Translations under genes and position numbers: made by a program
Notes under the pieces: generated by a model
Told to the model about the DNA's origin: nothing
The model's input: the letters and a program-made list of their open reading frames with translations, nothing else
Databases searched by the model: none
From: Rebecca billardiae RCC1528
Taxonomy: Eukaryota; Haptophyta
Reading direction: 5' to 3'
Assembly: GCA_965240325.2 (NCBI GenBank)
Contig: OZ251227.1
Coordinates: 186,001 to 250,000, forward strand
Length of the DNA: 64,000 nucleotides
Part shown: positions 57,061 to 64,000 of the stretch, piece after piece
Position numbering within the stretch: position 1 is the stretch's first letter
How the letters are laid out: every line of letters begins with the position of its first letter

Positions 57061-58262
57061 CGAGGCCTCGTCGCAGTCGTCGCTATCGTCATCGATCAAT
57101 TCGATCATCATCATCGTCAAGTGCTCTGAAGTCTGATTCGTCAGAACTCAGATGATGATGAGTTGCTGATGAGTGATAAGTTCAGATGCCGTTGCTGATG
57201 ATTATTATTACGCGCATGATATCATCAGTCATGATGAATCGCGGATGATATGATGCGTGATGATCGATCAGTCGTCATCGCCATCACCCATCCCGGGCCA
57301 TCGGGGCATGATCCGCCTACTATGATCGGGCGTCCGGTCGCGGAGCCTTGTCGAATGTCGTCGTCGCCACCGGGTCCGGATTCGATCCGGTCGACACGAC
57401 ACTCACACTGGCACAGTAGTACTCACGTGTGCCATGACGTGACGTCCGCGGTCAAGTCGTCTCATCACGATCGATCGTCATTCGGACATCCGTGATCCGG
57501 TCATCGGTCATCGGAATATTCGGATTCGGACTTACACAGTTACAGAGTCGCGTGCCGCTCGAGTGCATGCGCGCTGCTCACTCACTTATATATATATATA
57601 TGTCTAGCCGTCCTCGTGAACGCCGACGCCAACTGCTGGCCGAAGGTGGGCACGCCGCCTGGCATGTCGATGCCGAGGCGGCTGCGTGTGTTCCTACTCA
57701 GTGGGATTTACGCCGAAAGATGTTGGTCGGTGCACGCGACGCGCCACCCGCGTGCGAGCCGCCGCCGCCGGCGACGCAGGGCCACGAGCCGGCTGCAGCC
57801 ATTCTCGCCCGCCCGCGCCTGGCGAAGCAGCCAGGGGGCGCCGGAAACAGATCTCCGGGGCGACAAACCCGGATGACAGACTGTTTGTCCGGGAGCAGCC
57901 CTTTGAGGCGATGGTCTGGTAGAGGGCGATGTGGCTGATGAGCGGCGCTGGCGCCCGGCGTTCTTGTCGTCCTCTTAGACAATTAGTTATTGTACCAATA
58001 ACCCCACATATATATATAGCTTATATTTCTGACTTATTAGCTTGTAGTCCTCGAGTTCGACTCTGTAGAGTCTGTAGTGTCTCGACGATCAGACTCAGAG
58101 TCAGAGTGACAGTACTAGTAGTCGTCAGGCGAGTCTCTGACTCTGAGTCCGTGACTCTGTGAGACCGTCTGAGAGTACGACCGTCCGGTTGACGGATATA
58201 GACGACGACGCGTTTATTAACTAAATCGACATCGTCGATAATATATATACGACGTTAATAGT
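57061..58262. other. Intergenic region with short repeats
   Basis: GATGATGA- and GACTCT-rich simple sequence, short (TA)n at 57586-57601 and 58240-58250. The frame around 57600-57930 is open on both strands but shows no recognisable protein. Confidence 0.6.
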
Positions 58263-58496
58263 ATATTATGGCCCGCGGTGCAGGGCGGAGCGCGCAGCGT
58301 GGAGCCCGCACCAGCGGGCCCGAACCACGTTTCAAAAAGATCTTTGATCAAGAAAAAAGGGACGGGGGGCGGCGGAAAAAAAGGGACGGGGGGCGATTTT
58401 TAGGGCTGGCGGAGACCGAGTTTCGAGTTTTTGAGATCGCATTGAGAGGTCTATCAGGCCAAAAAAAAGCGCGCCCAGCTGATTCCCTTAAGTAAA
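58263..58496 (+). repeat. Dispersed repeat A, copy 2
   Basis: Begins TATTATGGCCCGCGGTGCAG, continues GCGGAGCGCGCAGCGTGGAG, AAAAAGATCTTTGATCAAG, GGGACGGGGGGC (twice), and ends near AAGCGCGCCCAGCTGATTCC. Same order and orientation as 27226-27453. Confidence 0.85.
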
Positions 58497-59159
58497 GTGC
58501 GATCTGGACGTCAGCTGGACGTGACATTAGTGTAACGGTTCGTTACGAGCGAATCGTACTCGTCTTCCCGGATCGCGTGACGTCCGGACTGGGCCACATC
58601 CGGATCGTCGGAGGTGACGTGCCCCGGCACGATGGGCGATGGCGGATATGCGGGACGGCGCCTGCACGTGCCTCCGGACCCGCCTCCCGCTTGCTGCTCA
58701 CGCAGTCAGCTGCGACCGTGGCGCATGATCGCAGAAGCAGTGCCGGCAGTACGGCCTGCATCAGCTAGTGCCGCGCCGTCGTGGCGCGCGCGGTACGGTT
58801 GCGCGTTTGCAGCGCTCGCCACTCGCCCTCGGCGACGGCACGCGCGTGCGGCTCAGGTGTGTCAAATGCGGTCTCGTCGGCGCGCTTTCGCCTGCCACCT
58901 CGTGCACCCGTGCCGCCAGTTTCATCGTCTTCATGAGGACTGCTGCTGCTGTCGCCATCCGCTCTCCATCACCCCGAGTCGCCGGTCGCGCGGCGCGCGC
59001 GGTAGGCACTAGGCACGGGGCGTACGGTCACTCACCCGTGCAACGGGTCAAGTGGCCAGAGTACGTCTGGTCGTTGGCTGGCACGGGCCGCAGCGCTAAA
59101 GCACCCTGCTGTCACACCCGACTCCTTCAGTACTCCGAGCTCCGCGGCACGACTCACTC

Positions 59160-59306
59160 GGCACGATCGCGGACGGGTCGGATCCGAGCTGATCAGCCAG
59201 AGTTGGACACAGTTTGGCAGCTACTAGTAGTAATTCCGATGCCGATGGCACGATCGCGGACGGGTCGGATCCGAGCTGATCAGCCAGTTGGACATTTGGC
59301 AGCTAG
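59160..59306 (+). repeat. Direct duplication of a ~60-bp segment
   Basis: GGCACGATCGCGGACGGGTC then GGATCCGAGCTGATCAGCCA occurs at 59160 and again at 59247, separated by ~20 bp. The second copy lacks AGTTGGACACAG-type bases near its end. Confidence 0.9.
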
Positions 59307-59502
59307 TTGTCAGACGGACGTCCGATTTGACGACCGGTGCCGGGTGCGGTCTCAGGTCCGCTGCTGTGATTGTGTGAAGTGTGTGAATGAGTCTCGCGGT
59401 CGCGCAGGCAGGGCGACGGTCGGACTAATATAGCTTCAGTCATCTCAGAACCGACTTCAACTGGCGAACTGCCACTACGGCGGAGAGCCGCGATTGCACG
59501 GC

Positions 59503-59562
59503 CACCGCGGGCCCCCAACTGCGTTGATTCTATGCAGAAAAGGACCGCGGAACGCGGTCATT
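59503..59562 (+). repeat. Dispersed repeat B with terminal hairpin, copy 2
   Basis: CACCGCGGGCCCCCAACTGC, GTTGATTCTA, then AGGACCGCGGAACGCGGTCA and TT; the hairpin GACCGCG-GAA-CGCGGTC is identical to copy 1. Confidence 0.85.
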
Positions 59563-59892
59563 ATTATAATATATTATTATTATTGCCCGGGCCCGGCCCG
59601 GCCGGCCGTCGCCGACGGCCGTGATGCTGCTGCCGATCGGCCTGATCTGATTACGACTTCCGCGTAGTGCGTGATGACTTGATCAGACACCGGCACACCG
59701 CGCAGCCTGCTGAGTGCTGTGGCTGTGATCTGTGCCTGTGGGCTGTGGTGGCCAGGCTGGAGCCACTCCAAGCCCAAGGACAAGGTCAACGACAGAACGT
59801 GCCGCGGCTCGCCACTACAGTCTACAGCACGAGCGCCGCTGCGGCCACTCCGGCACGATGTGCGAGCGCGTCGTTCCCACCCTGCCGCCGCC
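59563..59892. other. Intergenic, TTA-rich then GGCC-rich
   Basis: (TTA)n-like run at 59560-59583 followed by CCCGGGCCCGGCCCGGCCGG. No gene seen. Confidence 0.6.
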
Positions 59893-61155
59893 TCAAACAA
59901 CGACAAGCGGCGCGAGCTTCTTCACCAGCAGGCTGCCGACGCCGCTGATGCGCGAGAGGTCGGCTGCACTCTGGAACGGACCCTTGCGCTTGCGATCGTC
60001 CACAATCTTGGCCGCGAGCTGCCGCCCCACGCCGGGCAGCCGCATCAGATCGCTCACCGAGCCGGTGTTGATGTTCACGGTGGACGGGCTCACAGTAGCG
60101 CCGGCGCGCGCGGCGCGCGCGCTGAACTGCGCCGGCGGCGCCGGCGCCGGTGGCTGTGTCTGCGCCAGCGTGGCGGCGCCGCCGCCCCTGGCGCGCTCGG
60201 CGCGCCTGCGCGTGACGGTGGCTGAGAAGATGCTGAGCTCGATCTCGTAGGGGCGCTTGCGGGCGGACCCCGCCGGGCCGTGCTCAGCGGGAGCGACGGG
60301 CTTGCTGCCCGGTGGCCCCACGTTCGAGGCCGTCGCGGCGCCCCAGCCAAGGGCGCTCGTTGCGTGCGCGCCGGGCGCGCCCACCGCCGAGGGCGCGGCC
60401 GAGGCCCCCGGCGTGCTCGCGGCCGCCGGGCTGCCCATGAGCTGCTTGAGCGACTCAACGCGCGCGCGGATGCTCGCTGAGCGCGCGTCGGTTGTGGCGG
60501 GTGCGGACGGCAGCCGCTTGATGCCGGCGCGGGTCTGCGTCGGCAGCGTCGCCTCGACGACGACCACCGTGCCCTTGTCCGCGCCGCTGCCAGGCTTGGC
60601 GCCCTCCTTGCCGCCGCGCCGGCTGGGCGGTGCGGCGCGCTCAGCCGGCAGCTGCATCGGCGGGCATGGCTTTGGCGGGCTGGTCGTCGGCCCGGGGCTC
60701 TCGATTGGTTCCAACGGGTGCTGCAGCTGGCGCGGCGGCGGCGGCGCGACCGGCTCAGCGCCGTGCTCGCGCGCGATCGAGATGACGACCTCGCGCACTC
60801 GCACGGCAGGCTGCCTGGCCGGCGGGGGCGCCTGCGCCGCGGCAGTCTCGGGCGCGGCCAGTGGGTCGGCGGCAGGCTTGTGGTCGAAGCAGTGCATGGC
60901 GCGCCCGCCCTCCGTGGACGAGCAGAAGTACCGCCCGAGCGAGAGCGGCCGACTGCACGCGTCGCACTTGAAGCATGCGCGGTGGATCAGGAGGTCGACA
61001 TCCAGCCCGTCAACGGGCACACGCACGCGGTCGCGCTGAAAGACGGGCTTGGTGCACAGCGCGCACGGCTCGTCGTTGAGCCCACGGGCCGAGCCCAGGT
61101 TCGTGCGGTCGTGCATGTGCTGCTGCTCCACGGCAGCGATGCGGGTGGCGTACAT
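59893..61155 (-). CDS. LIM-domain protein with C-terminal ComEA-type helix-hairpin-helix domain
   Basis: 420 residues from the ATG at 61155; the frame extends a little upstream without an ATG, so an upstream exon is possible. The LIM zinc-binding pattern is complete: Cys31-x2-Cys34, His58-x2-Cys61, Cys64-x2-Cys67, then Cys89-x2-His92 (with Cys78 between). A long Pro/Ala/Ser-rich linker follows (about 95-355). The last ~60 residues, VNINTGSVSDLMRLPGVGRQ then LAAKIVDDRKRKGPFQSAAD and LSRISGVGSLLVKKLAPL, form the duplicated helix-hairpin-helix of the ComEA type, which binds DNA non-specifically. LIM domains bind proteins. The combination suggests a protein tethered to DNA or chromatin. Function is inferred. 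Confidence 0.8.
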   Translation of the reverse strand: MYATRIAAVEQQHMHDRTNLGSARGLNDEPCALCTKPVFQRDRVRVPVDGLDVDLLIHRACFKCDACSRPLSLGRYFCSSTEGGRAMHCFDHKPAADPLAAPETAAAQAPPPARQPAVRVREVVISIAREHGAEPVAPPPPRQLQHPLEPIESPGPTTSPPKPCPPMQLPAERAAPPSRRGGKEGAKPGSGADKGTVVVVEATLPTQTRAGIKRLPSAPATTDARSASIRARVESLKQLMGSPAAASTPGASAAPSAVGAPGAHATSALGWGAATASNVGPPGSKPVAPAEHGPAGSARKRPYEIELSIFSATVTRRRAERARGGGAATLAQTQPPAPAPPAQFSARAARAGATVSPSTVNINTGSVSDLMRLPGVGRQLAAKIVDDRKRKGPFQSAADLSRISGVGSLLVKKLAPLVVV

Positions 61156-61504
61156 GTCGACGGTGATGCGGTCGCTGACCACGCGTTTCCACGGCGGAGT
61201 GCACCGGCCGTTTCAACGTCGTCACAATCATGTCCGCCCTTGATCCGGCTCTTGAGCGTGACCCAGTCACCCAGAACTTGGTCCGGACTCGATAATTGTT
61301 TGACGACGATGGGCACAAGCCGCTCAATTAGTGCATGTCCTGGTATCATGTCTAAATACACGAAGGCGCGGCTGGACAGCACCAGCGCCGCGCGCAGCGG
61401 AGCACACATAGACATACGCCACTGCTGTGCCGACGCGCTGCTGCTGTGGCATCGCCGCTCTGCACAGAGGAGTATTTGCATCGGACTGCAGGCATGCGCT
61501 CTGA

Positions 61505-62470
61505 CTAGGGCTGGGGCTGGGCTCCGTTGAGCGCGTCCGCGAGCGCCTTGGCGAGAGCCTTGTGCGCCGCGCGCTCGGGCGCCGCCTCCGCGTCGTCGGA
61601 GGCTGCGGCGATGTCCGCAGGAACGAAGCGGAGCTCGTCAAACGGCACGTTCCAGATGGGCTGCGTGCGCAGCTGCTCCTCCGTCGGGCGGAACGCCTCG
61701 ATCTTGGACGCCGCCGCCTCGTCGATGGCCCAGCCGCTCTGTGCCGCCACGCGCGCGGTCGCGGCGCGCGCGCTCTCGATCCGCTCGGGGTCACGCAGAG
61801 GCGCGAGGTCGACGACGGCGGCGTCTTCGACCGCTCCCACGCCGATCTCGAGCCACACGGCGGCGTGCGCGCGCGCGTCGCACAGCTGGCGGAACGTGTT
61901 GAGCAGCGGGCTGCCCTTGCGCTCCTTGCGGTACCCGGTGCCGCGCAGCGAGAGCAGCCCGTAACGCTTCGCGCGCTCGAAGGCGGCGCGCTCGTCCGCG
62001 TTGAGCCGGTGCGGCGTGGCGCGGGAGCCCACGCCGCGCTGCCTCGCGCGCTCGCCCCGCGATATCCGCTCGACGTCGTCCAGGCTGGGCCGCACCTTGT
62101 CGATGTCGCTCACGGACGGCTTGAAGCCCTTCAGGCCCGGCCGCCCGATGCCCTTATTGTTCGGGCTCTTGTCGCGCCGGTCGCGCTTGCGGCGGCGTGG
62201 TGGTGGCACCTCGGCCACGAGCCCGAGCTCGTCCTCGCCCTCCTCCAGCATGATGGACTGCGCGTCCCCCAGCGCGGCGGACGCCGTCCACTCGTCCTCC
62301 AGCGACATGCGCGCGCGCGCGCAGCGCGCTCGGACGGATGTGGCCGGGATCGGCGTGCCCGTGGGCAGCGTGCGTTGCGCCAGCCGCACGCTGCTGCTCC
62401 ACGCGCGGGTCGCTGGTGCGAGTGCCACCAGCATCAGCGCGAATGCGCGAGCGTCGCACGACCAGCGCAT
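61505..62470 (-). CDS. Conserved algal plastid-type protein of unknown function
   Basis: 321 residues from the ATG at 62470. The leader MRWSCDARAFALMLVALAPA, then TRAW, resembles a signal peptide followed by a transit-like segment. The middle contains RATPHRLNADERAAFERAKR and YGLLSLRGTGYRKERKGSPL followed by LNTFRQLCDARA. This basic motif recurs in uncharacterised plastid proteins of secondary algae as I remember them. The C terminus includes EEQLRTQPIWNVPFDELRFV. No catalytic signature is visible. It is head-to-head with the aldo-keto reductase gene, 153 bp apart, so the two may share a promoter. Plastid targeting is inferred. Confidence 0.65.
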   Translation of the reverse strand: MRWSCDARAFALMLVALAPATRAWSSSVRLAQRTLPTGTPIPATSVRARCARARMSLEDEWTASAALGDAQSIMLEEGEDELGLVAEVPPPRRRKRDRRDKSPNNKGIGRPGLKGFKPSVSDIDKVRPSLDDVERISRGERARQRGVGSRATPHRLNADERAAFERAKRYGLLSLRGTGYRKERKGSPLLNTFRQLCDARAHAAVWLEIGVGAVEDAAVVDLAPLRDPERIESARAATARVAAQSGWAIDEAAASKIEAFRPTEEQLRTQPIWNVPFDELRFVPADIAAASDDAEAAPERAAHKALAKALADALNGAQPQP

Positions 62471-62623
62471 CCGCCCGGTCGTTCGCGGCCGTCACAAGAA
62501 CGAGTGTTCGCGAATGTCTCTGCTCACGCCCGCTGACCCGGACTGTGGTCGTGCTGTGGTGAGCAACCCCCGGACGCTTCGGGCTCGGCCGTCCATCGGT
62601 CATCGGCGTTGCCGCGCGTCGCC
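62471..62623. promoter_or_regulatory. Putative bidirectional promoter (153 bp)
   Basis: Interval between start codons of divergent genes at 62470 (-) and 62624 (+); no TATA box seen. Confidence 0.4.
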
Positions 62624-63895
62624 ATGATCGCCCTGCTCGCGCTCGTGCTGGGCGCGCAGCCCGACTTTGGGCGACGCTCCGCGCTGCGCACAGCGGCCAC
62701 GCTGCCTCTCGTGGCACCAATCGCCCGAGCCCCTCCCGCATCCGCGGGAACGCGCGTGCCCACGACGCGCGTCGGCACGCTCGACGTGTCGCAGATCATC
62801 CAGGGTGCGTGCGCGCTGTGCGAGCGGCAGCATCGCGGACGAGACGTATTCGCCTCACGCATACGTGTGTGTACGCGTGCCTTGTGCAAGTAACGTGCGT
62901 GATCGAGCGGCTGAAAGCGTGCTCGCCGCGCACCCTGCCTTGCCGACCGCGCAGGCCACTGGCAGTTGGCTGGCGGCCACGGCAAGTACACAGAGGACGG
63001 GGCGCTGGCGAACATGCGCGCGCACTTCGACGCCGGCATCACCACGTTCGACACCGCCGACATCTACGGCCCCTCCGAGTCCATCGTGGGCAAGTTCGTC
63101 GCCACCGAGCCGCGCGCGACCGTGTGCACCAAGTTCTGCTGCTTCCGAGGCCTCGAGTCGATCGACGCGGCCGAGGTGCGCGCGCGGGTGAAGGCGCAGT
63201 GCGCGCGGCTGCGCGTGCCCTCGTTGCCGCTCACCGCGTTCTTCTGGTCGGACTACCGCACCAAGCGGTACGTCGAGGTCGCGCGCCTCCTCGCCGGCCT
63301 CAAGGCGGAGGGCCTCGTGCAGAACGTGGGCGTGACCAACTTCGACCTGCCGCGGCTCCGGGAGCTGGTGGACGCGGGCGTGCCGGTGGTGAGCAACCAG
63401 GTGCAGCTCTCCGCGCTGGACTCGCGCCCGCTGCAGTCGGGGATGGCCGAGTACTGCGCGCAGAAGAACATCAAGATCCTCGCCTTCGGCACCGTCGGCG
63501 CGGGCATCCTCTCCGAGAAGTACCTGGGCGCGCCCGCGCCCACCCCCTCGGCGCAGTACGAGGGCGGCTCGTCGCTGCAGATGTACTCGGCGACCGCGTC
63601 GCGCTTCGGCCCGTGGAGCCTGGTGCAGGAGCTGCTCGGCACGATGGACGACATTGCGAAGGCGCACCCCGGCGCCTCCATCGCCAACGTCGCGCAGCGG
63701 TACGTGCTGCAGTGCTCCCCGGCGGTGGGCGGGCTGATCGTGGGCGTGCGCAACTCGAGGCACATCGCTGACAACGTGCGCACCTTCAGCTTCGAGCTGA
63801 CGGACGCGGAGATGGCGCGGCTGCGCGCGGTGATCGACAAGCGCTCGGGCCCGCGGGGCGACGTGTGGGACCTCGAGCGCGGCAACCCGGTGTGA
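62624..63895 (+). CDS. Aldo-keto reductase with signal and twin-arginine-like leader
   Basis: The coding sequence is join(62624..62804,62955..63895), 373 residues. The 150-bp intron (donor GTGCGT, acceptor CGCGCAG) joins LDVSQIIQG to HWQLAGGHG, restoring the first strand of the AKR barrel. The leader MIALLALVLGAQ is hydrophobic and is followed by FGRRSALRTAATLPLVAPIA and APPASA, a twin-arginine-type thylakoid-lumen signal with an AxA-like cleavage site. The AKR core has Asp93 and Tyr98 in FDTADIYGPSE and Lys120 in TVCTKFCCF. The fourth tetrad member, normally His, is Phe157 in TAFFWSDY. The NADP-binding end IVGVRNSRHIADNVR is present. Family members reduce carbonyls with NADPH. Loss of the His suggests altered chemistry or a non-classical role. 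Confidence 0.88.
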
Positions 63896-64000
63896 GACCA
63901 AGCAGCGCACCGGCATCATCGTTCTTGCGCGCCCATTGCTGCCAGCAGTAGTGCGGAACGAGGCAGCGGGCGGCGCTGTGGCTGAGTGTGGCAGTAGACC

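Larger units (their letters stand above)
58263..59562 (+). mobile_element. Second candidate A-B element, 1.3 kb
   Basis: Bounded by repeat A and hairpin-ended repeat B like 27226-29426, with an interior that does not match it by eye. It contains a direct duplication (59160-59226 and 59247-59306, core GATCGCGGACGGGTCGGATC). No gene recognised inside. Confidence 0.45.

Overview
The window is nuclear DNA of a GC-rich eukaryotic microalga. Genes are interrupted by short introns (109-150 bp, all with G|GTGYGY donors). Several proteins carry signal peptides or plausible plastid leaders, intergenic DNA holds long (TA)n, (GT)n, (GA)n and CAG tracts, and the families present (protist-type Orai, H-NOX, NTMT1-like methyltransferase, GNAT-PhzF, prolyl 4-hydroxylase) fit a haptophyte, or less likely another secondary alga such as a pelagophyte. 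This is inference from composition and families, not a database match.

Layout. 1-410: 3' end of a class-3 lipase. 4.5-7.8 kb: a head-to-head pair, a sulfotransferase-like gene (one intron) and an unrecognised secreted protein. 10.1-14.0 kb: a large imperfect inverted repeat, then a TupA-like ATP-grasp gene and an N-terminal alpha-amino methyltransferase gene. 14.36-18.73 kb: a 4.4 kb segment bounded by inverted arrays of a TTGTATTGCC motif. 18.7-20.1 kb: huge microsatellites. 20.8-26.3 kb: two head-to-head pairs (Orai-like channel with a secreted glycosyltransferase-like protein; prolyl 4-hydroxylase with a membrane protein ending in an STI1/Hop-like domain). 27.2-29.4 kb: a repeat-bounded segment with coiled-coil gene debris. 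29.7-34.9 kb: PhyH-like dioxygenase, polyQ C2/WW protein, FHA protein. 35.15-37.11 kb: tandem copies of a non-autonomous repeat. 37.5-45.6 kb: an intact Rep/helicase ORF of a Helitron-class transposon with an extra Ulp1-like protease domain. 46.6-49.2 kb: a near-perfect 944-bp palindrome next to a 30-bp terminal-inverted-repeat pair enclosing a broken ORF. 50.5-57.1 kb: a large H-NOX/TIR-like fusion gene and a GNAT-PhzF fusion gene. 58.3-59.6 kb: a second copy of the repeat family seen at 27-29 kb. 59.9-63.9 kb: LIM plus ComEA-type HhH protein, an algal plastid-type protein and an aldo-keto reductase with a twin-arginine-like leader.

There is no operon logic. Host genes sit in islands, often as divergent pairs 103-293 bp apart, separated by mobile and simple-repeat DNA. 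The most unusual coding finding is a soluble-guanylate-cyclase-type haem/NO-binding (H-NOX) domain joined to a TIR-like domain and a tail of repeated basophilic-kinase-type serines at 50502-55277. The most unusual structural findings are the palindrome at 46591-47534 and the inverted-array element at 14.36-18.73 kb.
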